NCBI GenBank assembly: GCA_003648085.1
Contig: QMOC01000147.1
Span: 1-6,721, forward strand
Source: Chloroflexota bacterium
GTDB lineage: Bacteria; Chloroflexota; Anaerolineae; B4-G1
Length of the DNA stretch: 6,721 bases
Direction of reading: 5' to 3'
The notes under the pieces were generated by a model that saw only the letters and a program-made list of their open reading frames with translations, did not search any database and had not been told where the DNA came from. The translations under genes were made by a program, and so were the position numbers. Positions 1-5,927 of this stretch are shown piece by piece (within the stretch, counting starts at the first letter, position 1; each line of letters starts with the position of its first letter).

Positions 1-523
1 CACTCAGTGCGAAGTCGAGCAGCGTGTGCCAGCGGGGCCTCGCCCGTCCGTTCAACCCGCGCGCCAGAAACAGCACGGCCAATCCGGACAATGGGGGCAG
101 CAGCGCCATCTCCAATGCCATACGGGTCTCGATCAACGGCCAAAAGGAGACCGCCTGGAAGGCCGCCGCCAGCAGCGCGGCACGCCGGCCTGCCAGTCGC
201 CGGCCGGCCAGGTAGAGCGTCAGCACCGAGAGGAGACCCCCCAGCGCGCCGGGCAGCCGCAGCACGAACACGCTCCAGCCCAGCAACCGCACCGCCAATG
301 CCGCCAGTGTGGGGTAGAGCGGCTCCTGCCCGAAGTTCTCCGCGAAGTAGATGGCCCACTCGCCCGCCAGGACGCGCTCGCTCAGGCGCGCATTCTGTAG
401 TTCGTCGTAGCCCGGGCCGGGAGGCACGTCGCCCAGAGCGACCAGACGGAGGGCCTCCCCCACCAGCAGAAGCGCGACCAGCACCCAGAGTTCCCCTCGT
501 CGTGGGTTGGCAGCACTAGTCAC
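1..523 (-). CDS. GT39/ArnT-like membrane glycosyltransferase, N-terminal part (cut by window edge)
   Basis: The first 174 codons are present; the gene continues past base 1. The translation (not ATG-started) is an integral membrane protein. It has a first hydrophobic helix at about residues 12-30, then an extracytoplasmic loop with PPGPGYDELQNA (34-45), whose Asp-Glu pair sits where GT-C enzymes of the GT39/ArnT class carry the catalytic acid. Next come QEPLYP (66-71), LRLPGALGG (88-96), a helix around 94-106, GRRAALLAAAF (112-122) and TRMALE (133-138), the usual order in this superfamily. Such enzymes transfer sugars from polyprenyl-phosphate donors to protein, lipid or glycan outside the membrane; donor and acceptor cannot be read here. 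The GTG start at 523 is chosen because AGGAGA (536-531) lies 7 bp upstream and the frame is open throughout. The start overlaps the DUF402 stop by 8 bp, so translation is probably coupled. Confidence 0.8.
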   Translation of the reverse strand, partial: MTSAANPRRGELWVLVALLLVGEALRLVALGDVPPGPGYDELQNARLSERVLAGEWAIYFAENFGQEPLYPTLAALAVRLLGWSVFVLRLPGALGGLLSVLTLYLAGRRLAGRRAALLAAAFQAVSFWPLIETRMALEMALLPPLSGLAVLFLARGLNGRARPRWHTLLDFALS

Positions 524-1004
524 CGTCGTGTCTCCTGTCGAAGGGGGCCGCCTTCTGGGCCACCATCGCTTGCAGTTCGGCCAGGGCCTTCTGTGCGGCC
601 TCGCGCTCTGTGGGGAGCAGCGGCAGCGCGGCGAACTCGTCCTCGTCGAGCACACGGCATTCCCCGTCGGGCGCGACCCACAGATCGAGCGCCAGGTCTT
701 CGGCGGCCACCTCACGGGCGCTGATGCGGGCCGGGCGGGTGACGTTGCAATACCAGCCCTTCAGGCGCCCGTCGCTGGCGCGAATCTCGAAGATGTTGTA
801 CCATCGGTCGGTGTAGAAGTACTCCGTCCAGCGGTCACCGGGCTCGAGGACGACGAAGCCGAGATCCAGGGGGGCTCGGTCCCAACCGGTGCGCAGCACG
901 ATGGTGTGGCCATCGCGCCGGAGCACTCGGCCCGGGTAGGCGGTGACCTGGCGGCCGGCGTGGTCGAGTTTGCGGACAGTGACGTGGGTAGTGGTCGGGT
1001 CCAT
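516..1004 (-). CDS. DUF402 family protein (FomD / nucleotide diphosphatase-like)
   Basis: A 162-residue soluble protein of the DUF402 family. The N-terminal half is a small beta-rich domain (HAGRQVTAYPGRVLRRDG, 15-32). The family signature follows: EYFYTDRWYNIFEI (61-74), then DGRLKGWYCNVTRPA (78-92), LALDLWVAPDG (104-114) and LDEDEF (119-124). Known relatives include the Mg-dependent nucleoside tri/diphosphatase Ntdp of Gram-positive bacteria and FomD, which hydrolyses a CMP-phosphonate in fosfomycin synthesis. The acidic residues of LDLW and LDEDEF are likely metal ligands by family analogy. The substrate here is unknown, and nothing nearby suggests phosphonate or antibiotic synthesis. The last 30 residues (132-162) are a charged helix not needed for the core. 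There is no Shine-Dalgarno site before ATG 1004, but a -10 box ends only 8 bp upstream. The gene is co-transcribed with the downstream glycosyltransferase. Confidence 0.85.
   Translation of the reverse strand: MDPTTTHVTVRKLDHAGRQVTAYPGRVLRRDGHTIVLRTGWDRAPLDLGFVVLEPGDRWTEYFYTDRWYNIFEIRASDGRLKGWYCNVTRPARISAREVAAEDLALDLWVAPDGECRVLDEDEFAALPLLPTEREAAQKALAELQAMVAQKAAPFDRRHDGD
531..536 (-). promoter_or_regulatory. Shine-Dalgarno site of the glycosyltransferase gene
   Basis: AGGAGA on the minus strand, 7 bp before GTG 523-521, lies inside the last codons of the DUF402 gene. It fixes the non-ATG start of the membrane glycosyltransferase and supports coupling of the two genes. Confidence 0.65.
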
Positions 1005-1012
1005 CAGTCTGC

Positions 1013-1041
1013 ATTCTACCGGGATTTGGGTATTGGCGCAA
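1013..1041 (-). promoter_or_regulatory. Promoter of the DUF402-glycosyltransferase unit, possibly leaderless
   Basis: On the minus strand TTGCGC (1041-1036), a 17-bp spacer and TAGAAT (1018-1013, 5 of 6 consensus) form a sigma70-type promoter. Transcription starting about 7 bp past the -10 would begin near 1006, only about two bases before ATG 1004. That would give an mRNA with almost no leader, matching the lack of any ribosome-binding site. Confidence 0.5.
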
Positions 1042-1064
1042 GGCCAGAGCGCATCGTATATGAT
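1033..1064 (+). promoter_or_regulatory. Candidate promoter of the FabL-like reductase gene
   Basis: TTGGCG (1033-1038) precedes an AT-rich stretch holding TATATG (1057-1062, spacer 18) and the overlapping TATGAT (1059-1064, better -10 but spacer 20). Either would give a leader of about 50 bases. The -35 overlaps the opposite-strand -35 of the DUF402 promoter. The match is modest. Confidence 0.35.
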
Positions 1065-1109
1065 TATTGGGTGTTGTCATACTACGCACTACGTTTCACG
1101 CATCAGATT

Positions 1110-1115
1110 AGGAGG
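1110..1115 (+). promoter_or_regulatory. Shine-Dalgarno site of the reductase gene
   Basis: A perfect AGGAGG lies 5 bp before ATG 1121 and fixes that start. Confidence 0.8.
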
Positions 1116-1120
1116 CAACA

Positions 1121-1927
1121 ATGGACAGAAATGGATTGGAGGGCCGGTGGGCGCTCATCTTGGGGGCATCAAGCGGGTTTGGCGCGGCTGCGGCACGGGC
1201 GCTGGCCAGCGCGGGGATGAACATATTTGGCGTGCACCTCGATCTGAGGGCGACGCTCCCTCGCGCTAAGCAAGTTGTGGCCGACATCGAGGCCCTGGGG
1301 CGCAAGGCAGTCTTCTTCAACACCAATGCCGCCGACGCCCGCAAGCGGATGCGCGTGCTTGATAAAATCGAGGAGACGCTGGCGGAAGACCCTGCCGACA
1401 GTATCCACTTCGTGCTGCACTCGCTGGCTTTCGGCACGCTGCTTCCCTTCATCGCCGACGATCCTGAGAAAGCAGTCAGCGAACAGCAGATGGACATGAC
1501 ACTGCGGGTGATGGCCCACAGCCTGGTCTACTGGGTGCAGGACCTGGTGCGGCGGGATCTTCTAGTGCGCGGCAGCCGGGTTTACGCGCTCTCCAGTGCT
1601 GGCGCGATCCGGGCGGCCCCCATGTATGGCGCGGTCTCGGCGGCCAAAGCGGCGCTGGAGAGCCACACGCGGCAACTGGCGCTGGAGTTGGGCCCCCGGG
1701 GCATTGCCGGCAACTGCCTGCGGCCCGGCGTGACCGACACGCCCGCACTGCGGGCCATCCCCGGCCACGAGACCTACATCGCCGAGGCGCTCAAGCGCAA
1801 CCCCGGCGGTCGCCTGACGACGCCCGAGGACGTGGCTAAGGTGCTGGTGGCTTTGGCCGACCCGGCTATCACCTGGATCAGCGGAGCGGTCATCCCGGTG
1901 GATGGGGGAGAAATCATCGTGGGCTGA
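1121..1927 (+). CDS. Short-chain dehydrogenase, FabL/FabI-like enoyl-ACP reductase
   Basis: A 268-residue Rossmann-fold SDR. The nucleotide-binding glycine motif is GASSGFG (15-21). LHSLAFG (99-105) takes the place of the usual NNAG and resembles the HSIAFA segment of FabI. SS (158-159) precedes Y169 and K176, giving the Tyr-x6-Lys spacing typical of enoyl-ACP reductases, not the Tyr-x3-Lys of ketoreductases. The residue matching the extra FabI tyrosine is serine, as in FabL. LRPGVTDTPALRAIPG (200-215) and the GGRLTTPEDVAKVL segment (229-242) resemble FabL, and GAVIPVDGG (255-263) is the usual SDR C-terminus. The likely role is NAD(P)H reduction of trans-2-enoyl-ACP, the last step of each fatty-acid elongation cycle, in the cytoplasm. 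It stands alone, with no other fab gene near, so another acyl or ketone substrate is possible. The gene ends with two in-frame stops (TGA TAG). Confidence 0.8.
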   Translation: MDRNGLEGRWALILGASSGFGAAAARALASAGMNIFGVHLDLRATLPRAKQVVADIEALGRKAVFFNTNAADARKRMRVLDKIEETLAEDPADSIHFVLHSLAFGTLLPFIADDPEKAVSEQQMDMTLRVMAHSLVYWVQDLVRRDLLVRGSRVYALSSAGAIRAAPMYGAVSAAKAALESHTRQLALELGPRGIAGNCLRPGVTDTPALRAIPGHETYIAEALKRNPGGRLTTPEDVAKVLVALADPAITWISGAVIPVDGGEIIVG

Positions 1928-1952
1928 TAGGGGGTCTTCTGTCGTCCAACCG
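1928..1952. other. 25-bp gap between convergent genes, no visible terminator
   Basis: This short gap separates the stop of the reductase from the stop of lon. I found no stem-loop followed by a T run in either direction, here or just inside the neighbouring gene ends. Termination is either Rho-dependent or occurs inside the opposing gene, giving overlapping antisense 3' ends. Confidence 0.5.
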
Positions 1953-4409
1953 CTAAGTCCGGCGATGACGTGGCGGAGATGGAGGCGGCAGCAGCGCCGT
2001 TGCGAGCACCTCATCCATTCGCTCGACCAGGACCACGTTCATATGGCGCTGTACACGTCGAGGGATTTCGACAAGGTCCTTCTTATTGCGCTTTGGAATG
2101 ATGATTGTCTTGAGGCCAGCGCGGTAGGCTGCCAGCATCTTCTCCTTGAGGCCGCCGACGGGCAGCACACGGCCACGCAGCGTGATCTCGCCTGTCATCC
2201 CCACATCGTGGCGCACAGGGCGACTGGTGAAGGCGGAGATGAGCGCTGTGGCGATGGTGATGCCGGCCGATGGACCGTCTTTGGGGATCGCCCCCTCCGG
2301 CAGGTGGATGTGGATGTCGGTCTTGTCGAAGACGTCCGGCTTGATGCCAAAATCCTTGCTGCGGGAGCGGGTATAACTCAACGCTGCCTGCGCCGACTCT
2401 TGCATGACTTCGCCTAACTGTCCGGTCAGCATCAGGTTGCCCTTGCCAGGCATCAGCGCGACCTCTACCGGCGTCAGATCGCCTCCTGCCTCGGTCCACG
2501 CCACCCCCGTAGCGATACCAACCCCATCCCGCTCCTCCGCTAGGCTGCGGATGAACTGCGGCGGGCCGAGATAATGGGCGAGCATGTTCGCCTTGATACG
2601 ACGGGGCGGTGAACCTCCCTCGGCCAAGCGGCGGGCGACCTTACGACAGATGCTGGCGATCGTACGCTCGAGATTGCGCACGCCAGCCTCGTAGGTATAC
2701 TCGCGGATGAGGGCTCGTAGTGCGCCATCGGTGAAGGTGATGGGGGTATCTTTCAGACCGTGCTCTTCTAGTTGACGCGGGATCAGGAAACGGCGTGCAA
2801 TCTCCAGTTTCTCCTCGTCAATGTAGCCGGGGAATTCGATCACCTCCATGCGGTCTCGTAGGGCCGGCGGGATGGGATCGAGAATATTGGCCGTGGTGAT
2901 GAAGAGGACCTTCGAAAGGTCGTAGGGTACCTCAAGGTAGTGGTCGGAGAAGGCATAGTTCTGTTCGGGGTCCAACACCTCCAGAAGCGCCGCAGCCGGG
3001 TCGCCCCGGAAATCCAGTCCTATCTTATCCACCTCGTCAAGCATGAACAGGGGATTGATCGTGCCGGCACGCCGCATCGTCTGAATGATGCGGCCAGGCA
3101 ACGCACCGATGTAAGTGCGGCGGTGGCCCCGAATCTCCGCCTCGTCCCGCACGCCCCCCAGGCTCACGCGGACGAACTTGCGCCCCAGTGCCTCGGCGAT
3201 GGATTGACCCAGCGAAGTCTTGCCGGTGCCGGGCGGTCCGACGAAGCAAAGGATCGGGCTGCGCATCTTGTCGGCTGCCAGGCGCCGCACGGCAATGTAT
3301 TCCAGGATGCGTTCCTTAGCCTTGGGCAGCCCGTAGTGGCGCGATTCCAGTACCTCCTCGACGTGCTTGACGTCCAGGTTATCCTCGGTGGTCTCCGACC
3401 ATGGCAACTCGATCAGCCAGTCCAGATAAGTGCGGATCATGCCGGTCTCGGGCGACATCGGCGGCATCGTTGCCAACCGGTCGAGTTCTTTGTTGGCCCG
3501 GGCGCGCACCTCGTCGGGCAGGTCCATCTCGGCGATGCGCTCGCGCAGTTCGTTGACTTCTTGGGTATAAACGTCGGTCTCGCCCAACTCGCTCTGGATG
3601 ACCTTCATCTGCTCGCGCAGGAAGTACTCGCGCTGGGTTTTGTCCAATTCCTGCTGTACCTGCGAGTGGATGCGATCCTCCAGTTCGAGCACGTCCAGTT
3701 CCTTGGCCAGCAGAACGCTGACACGCTGCAACCGCGCCGCAGGATCAATGGTTTCCAGCACCTCTTGCCGCTCGGCCACTTCCAGGTCCAGGGCCTGGGT
3801 CACCAGATCGGCCAGCCAGCCCGGCTCGTCTATGTTCATCGCGAAAACGTAGGCATCTTCAGGCAGGTTGCGGTTCAACTGCACGACCTTCTCGAAAAGC
3901 GCCAGCACTGCCCGCATCAGCGCCTCGGTGAGTGGGGTTTTCTCAGCCGCTTCGTAAATAGGCAGAGCACGCACGCGGATGTAGGGCTCCAGGTGGACGT
4001 ATTCGACGATTTGCACCCGCCGAAATCCTTGACTCAGCATACTGATAGTGCCATCGGGCAAGCGCAACATGCGACCGATGTCCACCTCGGTGCCGAAGGT
4101 GAAGAGGTCTTCGGGGCCCGGTTCCATCACATCTGCGTCCCGCTGAGCGACGGTGATGAGCGACTCGCCCAATTCATAGGTCGCTTCAATGGCCTCTATT
4201 GAGCGGTCGCGCCCGACGAAGAGCGGCGTGACCATGCGGGGAAACATCACCATATCACGCAGCGGCAGGAGCGGTGCTTCGATGACTTCCCCTGAAGATT
4301 CGTCAAGCTCCTCCTTTTCCTCAAAATCCATATCGTCCAGGGAAAATGGTACTCCCTGAGCCCATCCCATCTGTGACCACCAATCCTGAAACTCTCTATT
4401 CCACATCAT
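1953..4409 (-). CDS. lon: ATP-dependent protease La (Lon, LonA type)
   Basis: An 818-residue, full-length LonA, slightly longer than the roughly 775-785 of E. coli and B. subtilis. The substrate-recognition LON domain starts at [13 protein letters not shown] (45-57) and is followed by a long helical, coiled-coil segment (about 205-315). The AAA+ module has Walker A GPPGTGKT (391-398), pore loop YIGALPGR (433-440), Walker [10 protein letters not shown] (454-462), TTAN sensor 1 (505-508), arginine finger R520 and sensor 2 GVRNLER (576-582). The serine protease domain has PKDGPSAGI with catalytic S714 and GGLKEK with catalytic K757, 43 residues apart as in E. coli S679/K722. All key residues are intact. 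It degrades misfolded and regulatory proteins in the cytoplasm as a hexamer. Two ATGs stand in tandem (4409 and 4406); the purine-rich GAGAG before them suits the second better. An acidic extension (1-44) and a proline/arginine tail (808-818) are unusual. It probably follows folC in one transcript. Confidence 0.97.
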   Translation of the reverse strand: MMWNREFQDWWSQMGWAQGVPFSLDDMDFEEKEELDESSGEVIEAPLLPLRDMVMFPRMVTPLFVGRDRSIEAIEATYELGESLITVAQRDADVMEPGPEDLFTFGTEVDIGRMLRLPDGTISMLSQGFRRVQIVEYVHLEPYIRVRALPIYEAAEKTPLTEALMRAVLALFEKVVQLNRNLPEDAYVFAMNIDEPGWLADLVTQALDLEVAERQEVLETIDPAARLQRVSVLLAKELDVLELEDRIHSQVQQELDKTQREYFLREQMKVIQSELGETDVYTQEVNELRERIAEMDLPDEVRARANKELDRLATMPPMSPETGMIRTYLDWLIELPWSETTEDNLDVKHVEEVLESRHYGLPKAKERILEYIAVRRLAADKMRSPILCFVGPPGTGKTSLGQSIAEALGRKFVRVSLGGVRDEAEIRGHRRTYIGALPGRIIQTMRRAGTINPLFMLDEVDKIGLDFRGDPAAALLEVLDPEQNYAFSDHYLEVPYDLSKVLFITTANILDPIPPALRDRMEVIEFPGYIDEEKLEIARRFLIPRQLEEHGLKDTPITFTDGALRALIREYTYEAGVRNLERTIASICRKVARRLAEGGSPPRRIKANMLAHYLGPPQFIRSLAEERDGVGIATGVAWTEAGGDLTPVEVALMPGKGNLMLTGQLGEVMQESAQAALSYTRSRSKDFGIKPDVFDKTDIHIHLPEGAIPKDGPSAGITIATALISAFTSRPVRHDVGMTGEITLRGRVLPVGGLKEKMLAAYRAGLKTIIIPKRNKKDLVEIPRRVQRHMNVVLVERMDEVLATALLPPPSPPRHRRT

Positions 4410-4436
4410 GACTCTCTTTCCACATCAAGTGTTCGG

Positions 4437-5783
4437 TTAACCGTCATTGTCCGGCAGCGGAGCCCCGGTGTAACGCGCCCACTCCTCGCGGGCATCGGCG
4501 ACCAGAAAGATGGAGCCGGTCACCAGCAGGCCGCTACCCGGGTCCATCACCGCCAATCCGCGCCGGATTGATTTTCTCACGTTCACGCTGACCTCCGCCC
4601 CGCCTCCCACCGAGGCGACGACATCGGCCAATTCAATCGGCGCTGCGGCCCGAGGGTGGTCGGAGCGGGTGACAATGGTGTACTCGCTGATCGGCAGGAG
4701 CGCCCTCAGCATCCCGGCGATGTCTTTATCGGCCGAAGCACCGAAGATGAGCACCCAGCGCCGGTCGGGGAACCACTCTTCCAGTGCCTTGCGCAGCACC
4801 TGCGCCGAGTAGGGATTGTGGGCGCAATCCACGACCACCAGCGGCTCGCGGCTGAGGATCTCCAGCCGTCCCGGCCAGTGGACATTGCGTAACCCCTCGT
4901 GCACGGCCTCGGCGGGGATGCGGAAGCCCCGCCGGCGCAGGATGTCGAGCGCGGCGATGGCACTGGTAGCGTTCTCCAGTTGGTGGCGGCCCAGCAGGGG
5001 AATCCAGTATTCCCCGTCCAATCCAGATCCCTCATCAGCGATGCGACAGGCAGTGAAATACTGACCGTCCAGGTCGGCGGGGCCAGGGTCGTAATCCCAA
5101 TCGCGACCGACCTCCACAAGCGATGCCCCTCGCTCCCGGCTGACCGCTTCGAGCACTTTGATCGCCTCGGCCCGCTGTGGCGCGCTCACGGCCGGGATGC
5201 CCGGCTTGATGATGCCGGCCTTCTCATAGGCGATCTCGGCCAGCGTGTTGCCCAGCAGATAGGTGTGGTCCAGACTCAGGGAGGTAATGACGGACACCTC
5301 GGGCGTCAGAACGTTGGTGGCGTCGAGCCGGCCGCCTAGCCCCACCTCGACGACGGCTATATCCACGTCGGAGTAGGCAAAATACAGGAAGCCAATGGCG
5401 GTGATGGCCTCGAAAGTGGTCACGCCGGGTGTGCGCTCGATCAACGGGCGGACCTCTTCCACCAGCGTGATGACTTCCTCCCGCGCGATCTTCCGTCCGG
5501 CTACCTGGATGCGCTCGCGAAAGGTGTGAAGATGGGGCGAGGTGTAGAGACCCGTACAGTAGCCAGCAGCACGCAGGCTGGATTCGCTCAGCGCCGCTGT
5601 GGAGCCCTTGCCCTTGGTGCCGGCGATGTGCAGCGCCGGGAAGCGGGTGTGCGGATTGCCCACCGCCGCCAATAGCCGTTCGACCCGCGAGAGGTCGAAC
5701 GTCTCGGATGTGTAACGCTCAATGCGCGTCTTTTCGTAATCTGTAAGGCTGTGAAGATAGGCGATTGCCTGTTGGTAGTTCAT
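4437..5783 (-). CDS. folC: Folylpolyglutamate synthase / dihydrofolate synthase
   Basis: A 448-residue, full-length Mur-ligase-family enzyme. It uses ATP to add glutamate to (tetrahydro)folate, and in many bacteria also to dihydropteroate, in the cytoplasm. Motifs in order: P-loop GTKGKGST (55-62), TSPHL (81-85), FEAITAIGF (124-132), EVGLGGRLDATN (146-157), the SLDHTYLLGNT and YEKAGIIKPG segments (170-195, K188 being the usual carbamylated lysine), GRHQLENA (265-272), WPGRLE (303-308) and DCAHNP (319-324), then the C-terminal glutamate ligase domain to 448. The commoner form of the last motif is DGAHNP. The start is ATG 5783, with AGGTGG 8 bp upstream and homology beginning at once. The frame stays open far upstream, but that stretch is antisense to the lipoprotein gene and is not coding here. 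lon follows 27 bp downstream on the same strand. Confidence 0.95.
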   Translation of the reverse strand: MNYQQAIAYLHSLTDYEKTRIERYTSETFDLSRVERLLAAVGNPHTRFPALHIAGTKGKGSTAALSESSLRAAGYCTGLYTSPHLHTFRERIQVAGRKIAREEVITLVEEVRPLIERTPGVTTFEAITAIGFLYFAYSDVDIAVVEVGLGGRLDATNVLTPEVSVITSLSLDHTYLLGNTLAEIAYEKAGIIKPGIPAVSAPQRAEAIKVLEAVSRERGASLVEVGRDWDYDPGPADLDGQYFTACRIADEGSGLDGEYWIPLLGRHQLENATSAIAALDILRRRGFRIPAEAVHEGLRNVHWPGRLEILSREPLVVVDCAHNPYSAQVLRKALEEWFPDRRWVLIFGASADKDIAGMLRALLPISEYTIVTRSDHPRAAAPIELADVVASVGGGAEVSVNVRKSIRRGLAVMDPGSGLLVTGSIFLVADAREEWARYTGAPLPDNDG

Positions 5784-5791
5784 CACTAGTT

Positions 5792-5797
5792 CCACCT
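5792..5797 (-). promoter_or_regulatory. Shine-Dalgarno site of folC
   Basis: AGGTGG on the minus strand lies 8 bp before ATG 5783. It decides against the in-frame GTG codons just upstream and against the long open frame beyond them. Confidence 0.65.
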
Positions 5798-5814
5798 GTT
5801 GTCGGTCGGCGCGG

Positions 5815-5842
5815 ATTGTACCTGTTTTTCCAGGAAATGCAA
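5815..5842 (-). promoter_or_regulatory. Probable folC-lon promoter
   Basis: On the minus strand TTGCAT (5842-5837), a 16-bp spacer and TACAAT (5820-5815, 5 of 6 consensus) lie upstream of folC. Transcription would start near 5808, giving a 25-base leader. The spacer contains a small inverted repeat, CCTG-N6-CAGG (5821-5834), which could be an operator but is too short to be convincing. No CIRCE or other recognisable heat-shock element is present. Confidence 0.5.
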
Positions 5843-5850
5843 GTCGGAGA

Positions 5851-5882
5851 TTTGGTGGATTGGTATATTGGTAAATTGATAG
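5851..5882 (+). repeat. Four tandem 8-bp AT-rich near-repeats
   Basis: Four contiguous 8-bp units fit a consensus ATTGGTAN. Unit 1 (5851-5858) is TTTGGTGG, unit 2 (5859-5866) ATTGGTAT, unit 3 (5867-5874) ATTGGTAA and unit 4 (5875-5882) ATTGATAG. The stretch is far richer in A and T than the flanking genes. Unit 3 supplies the -35 of the lipoprotein promoter. Confidence 0.7.
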
Positions 5883-5896
5883 ACCTGTGGTATACT
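5868..5896 (+). promoter_or_regulatory. Extended -10 promoter of the lipoprotein gene
   Basis: TTGGTA (5868-5873), a 17-bp spacer and TATACT (5891-5896) form a good sigma70-type promoter. A TG dinucleotide one base before the -10 (5888-5889) makes it an extended -10. Start of transcription is expected near 5903, about 25 bases before the TTG start codon. Confidence 0.65.
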
Positions 5897-5915
5897 TCTG
5901 CCCGGATTCTAACTT

Positions 5916-5920
5916 GGAGG
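5916..5920 (+). promoter_or_regulatory. Shine-Dalgarno site of the lipoprotein gene
   Basis: GGAGG lies 7 bp before TTG 5928. With the in-frame TAA at 5910-5912, it leaves TTG as the only sensible start. Confidence 0.75.
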
Positions 5921-5927
5921 GAGTGCA

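Noticed and set aside
7..519. A 170-codon plus-strand open frame at the left end.
   Set aside because: The translation is a low-complexity Arg/Pro/Ala string and the opposite strand encodes a convincing membrane glycosyltransferase.
1074..1079. TTGTCA as a strong -35 for the reductase gene.
   Set aside because: No -10 box lies at a proper distance, and the start of transcription would fall on the Shine-Dalgarno site.
507..1220. A 237-codon plus-strand open frame opposite the DUF402 gene and reaching into the reductase gene.
   Set aside because: It lies antisense to a clear DUF402 protein, spans the promoter region and overlaps the reductase start in another frame; no motifs or ribosome site.
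2940..4202. A 420-codon open frame on the plus strand.
   Set aside because: It is wholly antisense to lon, whose protein is complete with every catalytic motif. The translation is Gln/His/Leu-rich without recognisable domains, as expected from high-GC codon bias.
5821..5834. CCTG-N6-CAGG inverted repeat as an operator or terminator.
   Set aside because: Four-bp arms are likely to arise by chance, and the T run is in the loop and not after the stem, so it is not a terminator; kept only as a remark on the folC promoter.
5876..5896. TTGATA as the -35 for TATACT in the lipoprotein promoter.
   Set aside because: The spacer would be only 9 bp; TTGGTA at 5868-5873 gives exactly 17 bp.
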